From assembly GCF_004117055.1 (NCBI RefSeq), contig NZ_CP026363.1, positions 1,086,001 to 1,150,000 of the forward strand: a stretch of DNA of 64,000 nucleotides, written 5' to 3'. Source of the stretch: Brevibacillus agri (GTDB lineage Bacteria; Bacillota; Bacilli; Brevibacillales; Brevibacillaceae). Position numbers and translations under genes: made by a program. Below are positions 1-8,352 of the stretch, piece by piece. The notes below the pieces were generated by a model that saw only the letters and a list, made by a program, of their open reading frames with translations, had not been told where the DNA came from and made no database searches. Positions within the stretch are counted from its first letter, which is position 1, and the number at the start of each line of letters is the position of its first letter.

Positions 1-6
1 GAGGAG

Positions 7-32
7 GAGCCAGGCGAGAATGGCTCTTTTTT
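7..32 (+). terminator. Rho-independent terminator of the gene upstream of the window
   Basis: A GAGCCA/TGGCTC stem with a loop of about eight bases is followed by a run of six T. It most likely ends a transcript that entered from the left, whose gene lies outside the window. Confidence 0.7.
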
Positions 33-94
33 GTTGGATCTTCATTGGCAAAATCGTCGCACAGTTTTTTTGCAAAAAAAAGTAGAAAAAAGAC

Positions 95-122
95 TAAACA
101 AGGATGAATCTCCCACCGATAA
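95..122 (+). promoter_or_regulatory. SigD-type promoter for flagellin
   Basis: TAAA at 95-98, a 16-base spacer and ACCGATAA at 115-122 match the flagellar sigma-D consensus (TAAA, about 15 bases, GCCGATAT). The position about 110 bases upstream of the flagellin start leaves a long 5' leader. Confidence 0.65.
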
Positions 123-234
123 TAAAACTGTAGGGGAAAAACGGCCTAAGCGCGCGATTGGGTTCGGCTTTTCCGAAACATTACCCAAACCTTCCGCAGG
201 GACGTGGAGGGCACACTCAAGGAGGAAAATATTC

Positions 235-1929
235 ATGCGTATTAACCACAATATCGCATCTTTGAACACTTATCGTCAGTTGACTGGTAACCAAGCTGCA
301 ACAAACAAAAACATCGAGAAACTGTCTTCCGGTCTCCGCATCAACCGTGCTGGTGATGACGCGGCTGGTCTGGCAATCTCTGAAAAAATGCGCTCCCAAG
401 TTCGCGGTTTGGACATGGCTTCCAAAAACGCGCAAGATGGTATCTCTCTGATCCAAACGGCTGAGGGTGCCCTGAACGAAACGCACAGCATCCTGCAACG
501 TATGCGCGAACTGGCTAACCAATCTGCAAACGGAACGAACACAGACGCTGACCGCGCCGCTCTGCAAGATGAAATGAACCAATTGACTTCCGAGATCAAC
601 CGTATCGGTAACACTACTGAGTTCAACACTCAGAAGTTGCTGAATGGTGGAATTGGTAGCAACGATGGAGCGAAAATTACAAAAGCAACTAGTGCTGTTA
701 TTGATGGCGGTACGGCTTGGGTGGCAGCTGATACAAGTGGACAGACTGGTTCAATCAAGGTAGATGGTCAAACTTTTGATATTACTTCCGTCTTGAATCA
801 AAACTGGACAGATTATAAAGGATCTGGTTCAGATGGTACAATAGACGACTTTATCAATGAGTTGAAAAATGTTACTTCTGGTGGAACCAAGCTTTCTGAT
901 CTTGTAAACATTGAAAAGAATGCTGCGGGTAATGGCCTGAAATTTACTGCGAAATCTGAAGGTGCTGCTAGCACACTTGAGGTTAAAGTAGGTACTGGTA
1001 ATGATGACGCAGCGATAATGCTCGGTTATGCTGACGAAACAACCTTGACAGGTATTGGAGAAGTAAAAGGAACCCCAACTACCATTGAGCGTGCAGGTCT
1101 GCAAGGAACAGCAGTAACAGCAGCTATTTCTGTTTCAGCTAATAGTGGATTTAAGTTGACAGTGGGTGGCGGAAACGAAGTTGAAGTTAAATTCGATGAT
1201 GCTAAAACATATACAAATGACGATGCAGGCCGCGCAGATTTTGTAAAAGATTTGAATGCAGCACTTCAAAAGGCTGGTCTGGATGGTCAGGTAACAGCTA
1301 GTTTGTCTGCGAATAATGAAATTCAATTGATATCTGAGACCGGTAAAGATCTGGATATTGTAACTGGATCGGTAACTGGTTTAACTAATACTGGAATTAC
1401 TGATGCTCTTACCCCACAAAACGTTGAACAAGTTGTAGGGCCTGGGGTTCAAGGTTCCGGCTTTACTACGAAGTTCCAAATCGGCGCTAACAAAGGTCAA
1501 TCCATGTCCTTGGATATTAGCGACATGCGTTCCGCTGCACTGGGTATCACTGGTAATGCTGGTCAAAAAGGCTTCACAAAAACAAATTCCGTGACTAACG
1601 GTACTAATGACATCAAATCCGAAGCAGCTCTGAATATCTCCACCAAAGAAGATGCTTCCAATGCAATCGAAGTTCTCGATAAAGCAATCAACAAAGTTTC
1701 TAGCGAACGCGCGAAACTGGGTGCTGTTCAAAACCGTCTGGAGCACACCATCAACAACCTGGGTACTGCTTCCGAGAACCTGACAGCCGCTGAATCCCGT
1801 ATCCGCGACGTAGATATGGCGAAAGAAATGATGGAACAAACCAAGAACAACATCTTGGCTCAAGCCGCCCAAGCTATGTTGGCTCAAGCTAACCAACAGC
1901 CACAAGGCGTTCTGCAACTGCTCCGCTAA
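235..1929 (+). CDS. hag: Flagellin, large variant with extended central domain
   Basis: This is the filament subunit, exported through the flagellar type III apparatus and polymerised outside the cell. The start at 235 begins [16 protein letters not shown] and follows AAGGAGGAAAA; the frame is open further upstream, but those codons are not flagellin-like. The N-terminal D0/D1 helices (about residues 1-140, with [20 protein letters not shown]) and the C-terminal helices (about the last 110, ending [14 protein letters not shown]) are conserved. At 564 residues it is far longer than the roughly 300-residue Bacillus flagellins; the extra 250-300 residues form a Thr/Gly/Asn-rich, surface-exposed central region. 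It is monocistronic, with a SigD-type promoter upstream and a strong terminator downstream. Confidence 0.97.
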   Translation: MRINHNIASLNTYRQLTGNQAATNKNIEKLSSGLRINRAGDDAAGLAISEKMRSQVRGLDMASKNAQDGISLIQTAEGALNETHSILQRMRELANQSANGTNTDADRAALQDEMNQLTSEINRIGNTTEFNTQKLLNGGIGSNDGAKITKATSAVIDGGTAWVAADTSGQTGSIKVDGQTFDITSVLNQNWTDYKGSGSDGTIDDFINELKNVTSGGTKLSDLVNIEKNAAGNGLKFTAKSEGAASTLEVKVGTGNDDAAIMLGYADETTLTGIGEVKGTPTTIERAGLQGTAVTAAISVSANSGFKLTVGGGNEVEVKFDDAKTYTNDDAGRADFVKDLNAALQKAGLDGQVTASLSANNEIQLISETGKDLDIVTGSVTGLTNTGITDALTPQNVEQVVGPGVQGSGFTTKFQIGANKGQSMSLDISDMRSAALGITGNAGQKGFTKTNSVTNGTNDIKSEAALNISTKEDASNAIEVLDKAINKVSSERAKLGAVQNRLEHTINNLGTASENLTAAESRIRDVDMAKEMMEQTKNNILAQAAQAMLAQANQQPQGVLQLLR

Positions 1930-1943
1930 TCGAAATACCCCTG

Positions 1944-1975
1944 GAGACCTTAGATATTCTAAGGTCTCTTTTTTG
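1944..1975 (+). terminator. Terminator after flagellin
   Basis: A perfect 11-bp stem (GAGACCTTAGA / TCTAAGGTCTC) around a three-base loop is followed by a run of six T. It isolates hag from the flaG operon. Confidence 0.92.
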
Positions 1976-2019
1976 TCATTCCTACCGAAAGAAATCTCTC
2001 ATTCGAGGTATATCCTCCT

Positions 2020-2046
2020 TAAATCCTCCTCCATTTTTTCCGATAC
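2020..2046 (+). promoter_or_regulatory. SigD-type promoter for flaG-fliD-fliS operon
   Basis: TAAA at 2020-2023, a 15-base spacer and TCCGATAC at 2039-2046 match the sigma-D consensus. It lies about 35 bases upstream of flaG, consistent with late flagellar gene timing. Confidence 0.65.
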
Positions 2047-2081
2047 ATACAATAAGGAGAAACCGGAATGGAGGTTAATAC

Positions 2082-2441
2082 ATGGACGTATCTATCAATA
2101 GTCAATCAGGATTAGGGACGAAGGCAGCGGGAGTGCCTGTACAGGCAGCGTCTGCAGGTGTACCAGCGGCAAAGGAAAGCAAACCGGAGGCAGAGACAGC
2201 CACTCAGCAGTACTCTGAAAAAGAACTCGGAAAAGCGGTAGACGACCTGAACAAATGGATGCAGCAAACGCAAAGCACGCATCTGCAGTTTCGTCTGCAC
2301 GAGCAACTCAAAGAATATTATGTGGAAATCGTCAACGACTCGACTAAAGAAGTCATTCGCCAGGTTCCTTCCAAAAAAATTATGGACATAGCGGCCAAAA
2401 TGCAAGAAATGATCGGGTTGTTGGTTGACGAGAAACGATAG
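2082..2441 (+). CDS. flaG: FlaG family flagellar protein
   Basis: A 119-residue FlaG-family protein, a small late flagellar protein thought to affect filament length. The N-terminal 45 residues are Ala/Gly/Ser-rich and probably disordered. The conserved C-terminal half carries the FlaG pattern of a helix around LNKWMQQTQSTHLQFRLHE, then VEIVNDSTKEVIRQVPSKK and an IAAKMQEMIGLLVDEK tail. It is first gene of the flaG-fliD-fliS-FliT-like operon, 16 bases before fliD. The start follows GGAGG with slightly long spacing. Confidence 0.9.
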   Translation: MDVSINSQSGLGTKAAGVPVQAASAGVPAAKESKPEAETATQQYSEKELGKAVDDLNKWMQQTQSTHLQFRLHEQLKEYYVEIVNDSTKEVIRQVPSKKIMDIAAKMQEMIGLLVDEKR

Positions 2442-2457
2442 AGAAGGAGGGATTGAC

Positions 2458-4011
2458 ATGGTTAGTCCGATTCGTTTTTCTGGTCTCGTTTCCGGACTGG
2501 ATACGGACAGCATGGTCAAGGAATTGATGAAAGCCCAGCGCGCACCTTTAAACAAGATGCTGCAGAAAAAGCAATTGGAAACATGGAAGCGCGACGCTTA
2601 CCGCGAAATGAACGCACTGCTGTTGGATTTCCGCCTGAACACAGTAAGCGACATGCGTTTGCAAGGTCCATACCTGAAAAAAAAGCTCGTATCAGATAAT
2701 GAAGGTGCGGCTTCGATCAAGCAAGTAGGAATGCCTAATTTGCCTACCTACAAAGTGACGGTAAACACCCTGGCTACAGAAGCCGAGCCAGCTAGAATGG
2801 ATACGACTACGACAGTGGCAGCAGCCGATTCTGCGAAAAATCTATCTACTGCGGGTTTGAGCGGATCTTTCGAACTGACGGTGAATGGTACGAAAATTAC
2901 GATCAACGATACCGATTCCATGGAGAGCGCTGTTAAAAAAATCAATGAACAGACCTCCAAGACAGGGGTAGCAGCAACTTTCTTTAACGGTAAATTGATT
3001 TTTTCTTCCACTTCCGCTGGGGAAAATGCAAAAATCAAGCTCGAGTACACAAACGATGACAACGCGAAAGTTTTTGGCCTGTTTGATAGCGGCGTTACAG
3101 CAGGAGATCCGGCAACCAAAGAAGCTCAGGGTCAAAAAAGTATAGATGGATCTGTTACCATTAATGGCGTGACTACTGCGATCAGCAGCAACAAGTTTAC
3201 CTTTGACGGCATCGAGTTCGAACTGAAAAAAGCAGAATCGTTTACCGTAAACTCTATGCAGGACGACGAGGCCATCTTCAAGTCCATTAAAGGCTTCATT
3301 GATAAGTACAACGAAGTCATCGACAAGATTAATAAAAAAATTAGCGAGCCTCGCTATAAAGACTACCAACCTCTGCTCGAGGAAGAGAAAAGCGCTTTGG
3401 ATGAGAAGCAAATTGAGAAGTGGGAAGAAAAAGCAAAAAGCGGTGTCCTCCTTCGCGATTCTGTCCTGTCATCCGCGCTGACGGAGATGCGCCAAATCTT
3501 CTCTACGGTTGTAGCAGGCATGGGCGATGAAAATTTTGACACTCTCTCTGATATCGGGATCAGCACAGCAAAAGCGGATGCCAAGTTCAGCTATGCCAAC
3601 TACATGGAAAAAGGGAAGCTGTACATCGACGAAGAGAAGCTGCGCAAAGCCATTCGTGAAAACGGCACACAGGTAATGGATTTGTTTACCAAAAATCCGG
3701 CGGAGACAACGACAGACAAAGACCAGATGCTACGAGAAACGGGAATCGCCAAAAGACTGTATAACAGTCTGACTGGCATGATGTCTAAAATTACAGACAT
3801 TGCCGGTTCTTCTTCCATGGGCGATATCTCCGACAGCTACTCCATGGGCCGACAAATGAAAACTCTCACGAAAAACATCAGCACTCTGGAGCTGCGCATG
3901 AAGAACATGGAGGAGCGCTACTACCGCCAATTCACCGCTATGGAACAAGCGATGAGCAAGGCAAATTCGCAGAGTAGTTGGCTCGCCCAGCAATTCAGCA
4001 GCGGCAGGTAG
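2458..4011 (+). CDS. fliD: Flagellar filament capping protein FliD (HAP2)
   Basis: FliD caps the growing filament and guides flagellin insertion. The 517-residue product starts MVSPIRFSGLVSGLDTDSMV, the typical FliD N-terminus, after a strong AGAAGGAGGG site; an in-frame start 33 bases upstream lies inside flaG and lacks the family pattern. FliD_N covers about residues 1-100 (coiled segment near LMKAQRAPLNKMLQKKQ) and FliD_C about 230-500, ending in the long coiled C-terminal helix (LELRMKNMEERYYRQFTAME). It lies 16 bases after flaG and 18 bases before fliS. Confidence 0.95.
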   Translation: MVSPIRFSGLVSGLDTDSMVKELMKAQRAPLNKMLQKKQLETWKRDAYREMNALLLDFRLNTVSDMRLQGPYLKKKLVSDNEGAASIKQVGMPNLPTYKVTVNTLATEAEPARMDTTTTVAAADSAKNLSTAGLSGSFELTVNGTKITINDTDSMESAVKKINEQTSKTGVAATFFNGKLIFSSTSAGENAKIKLEYTNDDNAKVFGLFDSGVTAGDPATKEAQGQKSIDGSVTINGVTTAISSNKFTFDGIEFELKKAESFTVNSMQDDEAIFKSIKGFIDKYNEVIDKINKKISEPRYKDYQPLLEEEKSALDEKQIEKWEEKAKSGVLLRDSVLSSALTEMRQIFSTVVAGMGDENFDTLSDIGISTAKADAKFSYANYMEKGKLYIDEEKLRKAIRENGTQVMDLFTKNPAETTTDKDQMLRETGIAKRLYNSLTGMMSKITDIAGSSSMGDISDSYSMGRQMKTLTKNISTLELRMKNMEERYYRQFTAMEQAMSKANSQSSWLAQQFSSGR

Positions 4012-4029
4012 GATCGAAAGGAGCCGGAT

Positions 4030-4413
4030 ATGATGGCCTATCAACAATCGTTACAAGCTTACCAAACGAACTCGGTAAACACAGCCAATCCAGGGGAATT
4101 GACGTTGATGCTCTACAACGGAGCGCTGAAATTTCTGAAGCAGTCAAAAGCAGCGATTGCCGAAAAAAAATTCGACAAAGCCAACGAGTACAACAAACGC
4201 GTGCAAGATATCGTAGGCGAGCTGATGGTTACGCTGGACCAAAAATACCCGATCGCCCAGCAAATGATGTCGTTGTACGAATATATGCAAACAAGACTGA
4301 TCGAAGCCAACCTCAAAAAGGAAACCTCCATTCTGGATGAGGTAGAAGGACTTCTCACCCAATTCCGCGACACATGGAAGCAAGCCATGGTCTTGGCAAA
4401 AACGCAAGGGTAG
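4030..4413 (+). CDS. fliS: Flagellar export chaperone FliS
   Basis: FliS binds the C-terminus of flagellin in the cytosol, prevents premature polymerisation and delivers it to the export gate. The 127-residue product has the family core: YQTNSVNTANPGELTLMLYNGALKFLKQ near the N-terminus and a four-helix body (KRVQDIVGELMVTLD, MSLYEYMQTRLIEANLKK). AAAGGAG sits six bases upstream; a second ATG three bases later is an equally possible start. It is cotranscribed with fliD. Confidence 0.95.
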   Translation: MMAYQQSLQAYQTNSVNTANPGELTLMLYNGALKFLKQSKAAIAEKKFDKANEYNKRVQDIVGELMVTLDQKYPIAQQMMSLYEYMQTRLIEANLKKETSILDEVEGLLTQFRDTWKQAMVLAKTQG

Positions 4414-4416
4414 CGG

Positions 4417-4803
4417 ATGGAGATGTCATTTCAACTAACGAGAGAGACAGTCGAGCCGCTATTTCAACAGCTATTGCTTCATTCTCATGATTTGGAGAAA
4501 GCCGTCTTGAAGGAAGAAGCAGAGCCGGAGGAATGGCTCGAGCTGTTGGACAAACGCGAAGAGGTACTGGGGCAAATTGCTGATGCAATCGATCGGGGAT
4601 TTGTTCTGCCGCCAGAATGGAATCTGCAGTACGCCACGCCATTTTTGGAGATTGACCAGCGCTTGCTTCCGGTTATGCAGGAGAAGCAGGACGAACTGTC
4701 CGAGAAAATCAACCAGATCCAACGCGGTCGAACGGCTAACAAACAGTACGGAGGCTATAGCGGATCTCCGGCATATGGCGCTTTTTTTGACACCAAGAAA
4801 TAA
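4417..4803 (+). CDS. FliT-like flagellar protein (putative chaperone)
   Basis: A 128-residue, acidic, mostly helical protein that follows fliS by three bases, the position of FliT (the chaperone for FliD) in many flagellar operons. A helical hairpin-like region (EEWLELLDKREEVLGQIADAI) resembles FliT-family proteins, and a long C-terminal helix (MQEKQDELSEKINQIQRG) precedes a Gly/Tyr-rich flexible tail. The assignment rests on position, size and helical pattern; the sequence match to FliT is weak. An alternative start is the ATG at 4423. Confidence 0.6.
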   Translation: MEMSFQLTRETVEPLFQQLLLHSHDLEKAVLKEEAEPEEWLELLDKREEVLGQIADAIDRGFVLPPEWNLQYATPFLEIDQRLLPVMQEKQDELSEKINQIQRGRTANKQYGGYSGSPAYGAFFDTKK

Positions 4804-4892
4804 CGGTCATGATACATTTGGATAAGCTCCCTCTTGACTGAATAGGTGCGTGCGTCAATTAGCCGTACTTGTTCGATTCAGGAGGGATTTTT

Positions 4893-5138
4893 ATGCCTGT
4901 AAAAGGCCAGAAATTTACGAGTTACACAACCGAATTCAAGCTGAAAGCGGTAAACATGTACTTGGAAGAAGGAATGGGCTACAACCGGGTGACGAAAGAG
5001 CTGAATTTAATCAGTAGCTCTTATATCAGAAGATGGGTCAAAAATTACCGGGAGCATGGGATCGAGGGGCTCACAGAGCGCAGAGGAAAAGCAGCAAGGC
5101 TCTCCAATGAAAAACCTCACCCCGAAAGAAAGGGATGA
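4893..5138 (+). pseudogene. Truncated IS3-type transposase OrfA (helix-turn-helix part)
   Basis: An 81-residue product starting MPVKGQKFTSYTTEFKLKAV after a good AGGAGGG site. It has the helix-turn-helix of IS3/IS150-type OrfA: FKLKAVNMYLEEG, YNRVTKELNL, YIRRWVKNYREHGIEGL. Intact OrfA proteins are longer and are followed by an integrase-type OrfB, which is absent. The reading frame runs into the hairpin that serves as terminator of the converging yjfB-like gene, so the last ten or so residues are probably not native. This is a remnant inserted between the fli operon and the stator genes. Confidence 0.75.
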
Positions 5139-5140
5139 GG
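5110..5140 (-). terminator. Terminator of the yjfB-like gene
   Basis: Read on the minus strand, a CCTCATCCC / GGGGTGAGG stem with an eight-base loop is followed by TTTTT. It overlaps the end of the transposase remnant. Confidence 0.7.
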
Positions 5141-5157
5141 TCTGGTTAAAGCCGATG

Positions 5158-5185
5158 GCGAAGAAGGGATTCTTCGCTTTTTTCT
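5158..5185 (+). terminator. Terminator of the fli operon / transposase remnant
   Basis: A GCGAAGAA / TTCTTCGC stem with a short loop is followed by a T-rich run (TTTTTTCTTG). It faces the converging minus-strand gene. Confidence 0.75.
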
Positions 5186-5192
5186 TGCCTAA

Positions 5193-5384
5193 TTACACGC
5201 TGATATCAATCTGTTTCCCAAGTGTAGGGTGGGGAGCCTGTGTCGTTGCTTGGGCATTGGTAAAATCCTGGAGCATTACCATCGCGCCTGCTGCCTGGGT
5301 AGCTTGCGCCATTTTCAGCATGCTCAGGCCTACGGTTTGCTGGAGCTGGCTTACTTGCGCGCCCATAATGGAACTGATATCCAT
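5193..5384 (-). CDS. YjfB-family putative motility protein
   Basis: A 63-residue protein beginning MDISSIMGAQVSQLQQTVGL after a strong GGAGAGGAGG site. The pattern, short with an N-terminal MDI, a Gln/Ala-rich helix (SMLKMAQATQAAGAMVMLQDF) and a C-terminal ..P.LGKQIDISV, matches the YjfB family of small proteins that accompany flagellar regulons in Bacilli; their function is unknown. The SigD -10-like motif upstream supports flagellar co-regulation. Upstream in-frame codons exist but precede the ribosome site. Confidence 0.8.
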   Translation of the reverse strand: MDISSIMGAQVSQLQQTVGLSMLKMAQATQAAGAMVMLQDFTNAQATTQAPHPTLGKQIDISV

Positions 5385-5424
5385 ATCGAATTTCCTCCTC
5401 TCCTGCCATGTCCATTCTTTACAT

Positions 5425-5450
5425 TTATCGGCAGAGCGAACCTCTGCTAT
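5425..5450 (-). promoter_or_regulatory. Probable SigD-type promoter of yjfB-like gene
   Basis: On the minus strand GCCGATAA (plus positions 5425-5432) matches the sigma-D -10 consensus in seven of eight bases and lies about 40 bases upstream of the start. The -35 side (TTAT at about 16 bases) is poor. Confidence 0.45.
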
Positions 5451-5534
5451 AATAATGGAATTCAAATCAACCGATACACCAATAGAAAACCTCAACCTGC
5501 TTTACCAGGAAAGAACGTTAGGAAGGTGACACCA

Positions 5535-6344
5535 TTGTCCACAAAACGTCGCTCACTCGTCTTGATCGGAGCCGTCGTCCTCATTTTCATACACGCCGTT
5601 TACATGAACGGCAACCTCGCCGATCTGCTGAACGTGACCGCCATCGAGCTGGTCGCGCTCGCTGTAGTGGTTTCCTACGCGATCAAGCGCAAGCACCTCG
5701 ACCTGAAAAAAATGATCCGCCTGCTGATTCACGGGCGGGACAGCAACGTCGAGGAGACGATCAAGCGCTTCTACTACTACGCGCTCGTCCAGAAAGAACA
5801 GGGATATATCGCGCTCGAGCGCGAGTTGCAGCAGGAGCGGGACTCGTTCGTGCAGCGCGGCAGCTTGCTGGCGATCGAGGGTGTGCCTGAGGAAGAACTG
5901 CGAATGATCCTGGAGAACGAGCTGAAAGGCGAGCAGTATCGCTACCAACAGGCAGCAGGCTTCTTTCGGCTTATCAGCTTGCTTGCGCCAGGGATGGGGC
6001 TGGTCGGGACGCTGCTCGGGATGACAGGGGTGCTCAAATCGCTGGAAGACATGGCACTCACAGGGCACAGCCTGAGCGCAGCCGTTGTCGCCACGCTCTA
6101 CGGTGCGCTCCTTGCCAACTTGTTCGCGCTGCCGTGCTACTACCGGATGATGGATTTGTATGACCGGGAAATGTTTGAAAAACGGCTGTATATCGAGGGC
6201 TGCGTCGGTTTGCAGCGGATGGAGACGCCGCGCCTGTTGTTTGAAAAGCTCAACTCGTTTTTGCCAGGCGACCAGAAGCTGGTGCTCGTCAAAGAGCCTG
6301 GTAGCATGAAGGGCACGATTGAAAGGCAGGATCGCTATGCATGA
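5535..6344 (+). CDS. MotA/TolQ/ExbB-type proton or sodium channel (stator A subunit)
   Basis: A 269-residue membrane protein starting at TTG 5535 behind GGAAGGTG; upstream in-frame codons belong to no gene. Two N-terminal membrane segments (about 8-25 and 33-52), a cytoplasmic loop with ERELQQERDSF-type helices, then two more (around LISLLAPGMGLVGTLLGMTG and AVVATLYGALLANLFALP) give MotA topology. The GLVGTLLGM and VATLYGALLAN motifs are MotA/ExbB hallmarks. It overlaps the next gene, an OmpA-type MotB partner, by eight bases, so the two form a stator. The short flagellar neighbours suggest motility; ion specificity cannot be read here. Confidence 0.85.
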   Translation: MSTKRRSLVLIGAVVLIFIHAVYMNGNLADLLNVTAIELVALAVVVSYAIKRKHLDLKKMIRLLIHGRDSNVEETIKRFYYYALVQKEQGYIALERELQQERDSFVQRGSLLAIEGVPEEELRMILENELKGEQYRYQQAAGFFRLISLLAPGMGLVGTLLGMTGVLKSLEDMALTGHSLSAAVVATLYGALLANLFALPCYYRMMDLYDREMFEKRLYIEGCVGLQRMETPRLLFEKLNSFLPGDQKLVLVKEPGSMKGTIERQDRYA

Positions 6345-7146
6345 CGATCGGTTGTACGATGAGAAAGAGCTGGAGAAAAGCTGGCTCATCAGCTACAGCG
6401 ACTTGATTACGCTACTGTTCGTCATCGTCATTATCATCGCGGCGACGCAAATGACGAAGATTCAGACCCAGCGCGAAGCCGCCAAAAAGGAGCAAGCTGA
6501 ACAGCAGGCCAATCTGAAGCAGGTGCATGAGAGCCTCGATCTGTTGAATTTGCAAAAGCTGGAGCTAGAACGCGAGATTCATCAACTGGAGGGGCAAAAA
6601 AAGGCGCTCACAGGCACCGTGGATGAAAAAGGCACACAGGAGCAAGAGCAGGCGCAAAAGAGCGTGCCAAAGCCGCCTGTCGGCATGCCGGACACGGGTG
6701 AGCGCGATATGGAGACGGTGCACAACCAGCTCTCGTCCGCTTTGGCCGAGCTGAATCTGGACTACGAGGAGACCGAAGAGGGATTGCGCATCCGCCTTCC
6801 GGAGAAAATTTTGTTCGCCAGTGGCTCTGCTGATCTCCAGGAGCAGGGGAAAGAGGTCGTAGGCACTGTAGCACGTGTGTTGCAGCGCTACGAGTACAAA
6901 GTGAGGATCGAAGGCTACACAGACGACGTGCCGATCTCGCGCAGCGCATACAAGTCCAACTGGGAGCTGTCCTCTGCCCGCGCTATTGCGGTGATGCGGG
7001 AAATGGTTGATGCATATTCCTTGCCGGCGTCGCGCTTTACGGTGGCAGGATTGGGAGAATACAGGCCACTCGTGGACAATTCGAACGAAGAGAACCGCGC
7101 GCGCAACCGCCGGGTAGAGGTTATTATTTTGGCGGAAAAAGAATAA
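6337..7146 (+). CDS. MotB/OmpA-type stator subunit
   Basis: A 269-residue partner of the preceding channel. The start at ATG 6337 has AAGGCAGG upstream. It has a short cytoplasmic N-terminus, one membrane helix (SYSDLITLLFVIVIIIAAT, whose Asp22 is the expected ion-binding residue), a long periplasmic-side coiled coil (about 45-95), and an OmpA-like peptidoglycan-binding domain (about 125-268) with IEGYTDDVPI and NRRVEVIIL. It anchors the stator to the wall. It ends the operon; a terminator follows. Confidence 0.88.
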   Translation: MHDDRLYDEKELEKSWLISYSDLITLLFVIVIIIAATQMTKIQTQREAAKKEQAEQQANLKQVHESLDLLNLQKLELEREIHQLEGQKKALTGTVDEKGTQEQEQAQKSVPKPPVGMPDTGERDMETVHNQLSSALAELNLDYEETEEGLRIRLPEKILFASGSADLQEQGKEVVGTVARVLQRYEYKVRIEGYTDDVPISRSAYKSNWELSSARAIAVMREMVDAYSLPASRFTVAGLGEYRPLVDNSNEENRARNRRVEVIILAEKE

Positions 7147-7178
7147 TTCGTATTTTTCAGATAAATAGATCGTTTTCA

Positions 7179-7237
7179 GGCAGGATTTTTATATACAGGA
7201 TAGAAGTATATCCGGTGTATACGAATCCTGCCTTTTT
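7179..7237 (+). terminator. Terminator after stator genes
   Basis: GGCAGGATT pairs with AATCCTGCC across about 36 bases that contain a second partial hairpin (TATAC..GTATA); TTTTT follows. Confidence 0.65.
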
Positions 7238-7314
7238 GCTGCTAATTCCAGTTCTATACCAAAACTCGACTCCGTAACCATAGTACCAGAGCCGCAGAAC
7301 GCGCAGGAAAATAG

Positions 7315-7401
7315 TTATACACAGCTTGTGCACAACGTCATGTGGATAATGTGGATAACTTTGTGGAGAACGCAAAAAACACATGATTTCCATGTGGACA
7401 G
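7315..7401 (+). promoter_or_regulatory. Cluster of DnaA boxes
   Basis: Within 87 bases there is one perfect box TTATACACA (7315-7323), a palindromic TTGTGCACAA (7326-7335), two perfect reverse boxes TGTGGATAA back to back (7341-7349, 7350-7358), and the near matches TGTGGAGAA (7362-7370) and TGTGGACAG (7393-7401). The consensus TTATNCACA is the DnaA binding site. No dnaA or dnaN gene is nearby, so this is more like the non-origin DnaA-box clusters known in Bacillus subtilis than an origin. It sits just upstream of an amino-acid transporter gene, which DnaA could regulate. Confidence 0.75.
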
Positions 7402-7449
7402 TGCTGGGGAAAAGTAAGCATACACAGAGAGAAACAAGGGGGATTTTTA

Positions 7450-8271
7450 ATGCGTATCGGGAAAAAGTGGTTCAAGTCTCTTGTGCTGGTCGTAGGCGTG
7501 GGGCTTTTGGTCTCAGCCTGTGGATCGGGTGGCCAGCAAAGCTCGGGAAGCGGAACTGGCGCGAGCGGCTCAGGGTCAGGCTCCGGCTCGGGTGAAAAAG
7601 TGTACGTGGTAGGAACAGATGCAGCTTATCCGCCGTTCCAGATGCTGGAGGCCGACAAAATCAGCGGCCATGACATTGACGTGATGAATGCGATCGCAGA
7701 AGCGGGAGGATTCAAGATCGAGTGGAAAAACACAGGCTGGGACCCGCTGTTCGACGGATTGGACAAAGGGACGGTGGACATCGGGATTTCGTCGATCACG
7801 ATCACGGACAAGCGCAAGGAAAAATACGATTTCTCGGATTCGTACTTCGAAGCGAATCAGCTCATTCTCGTAGCGGAAGACTCTCAGGTGACCAAGCTGG
7901 CCGATCTGAAAGGCAAAAAGATCGGGGTACAGGCCGCGACTACAGGGGAAGAAGTGGTCAAAAAGGCGTTTGGCGATACGTATCAAGGCTTGATGGGCTA
8001 TGACGACATGCCTTCGTCCGTGGACGATTTCTTCAATGGCCGTGTCGATGCAGTTGTCGGGGATAATGGCGTGCTGCAATATTACGTAAATAAAATCAAA
8101 GACAAGAAGTTCAAGCTGATAAAAGACGACTCGTTTGAAAAAGAATACTACGGAATCATGGTGAAAAAGGGCAACACGGACGCGCTGAACAAAATCAACG
8201 ACGGCTTGAAGAAAATCAAGGAAAACGGCAAGCTCCAGGAAATCTACAACCAGTACTTTGGCAGCAATTAG
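7450..8271 (+). CDS. Amino-acid ABC transporter substrate-binding lipoprotein
   Basis: A 273-residue lipoprotein with a signal peptide and lipobox LVSACGSGG (Cys25), then a Gly/Ser linker. The mature part is the bacterial extracellular solute-binding family 3 fold: VGTDAAYPPFQMLEADKISGH, DIGISSITITDKRKEKYDFS, GKKIGVQAATTGEE. Family 3 binds polar amino acids such as glutamine, histidine or arginine; the exact substrate cannot be told. ATG 7450 follows AAGGGGG. A permease gene follows after 81 bases; no ATPase gene follows. Confidence 0.92.
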   Translation: MRIGKKWFKSLVLVVGVGLLVSACGSGGQQSSGSGTGASGSGSGSGSGEKVYVVGTDAAYPPFQMLEADKISGHDIDVMNAIAEAGGFKIEWKNTGWDPLFDGLDKGTVDIGISSITITDKRKEKYDFSDSYFEANQLILVAEDSQVTKLADLKGKKIGVQAATTGEEVVKKAFGDTYQGLMGYDDMPSSVDDFFNGRVDAVVGDNGVLQYYVNKIKDKKFKLIKDDSFEKEYYGIMVKKGNTDALNKINDGLKKIKENGKLQEIYNQYFGSN

Positions 8272-8352
8272 TCATCAGTAGCCGGGTGCGTCGCGGGACG
8301 TGCCCGGTGTTTGTGACTCCAGTGCTGACATACACGAAGGGAGGACTTGCCA

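Noticed and set aside
31..234. N-terminal extension of flagellin by 68 codons
   Set aside because: The extension has no flagellin pattern, crosses the SigD promoter and lacks a ribosome site; the start at 235 fits all flagellins.
5418..5453. SigA promoter TTTACA / TATAAT for the stator genes
   Set aside because: The spacer is 24 bases, too long; only the -10 is usable evidence.
7315..7401. Chromosomal origin of replication
   Set aside because: No dnaA/dnaN, no AT-rich unwinding trio region and ordinary gene neighbours; a non-origin cluster is more likely.
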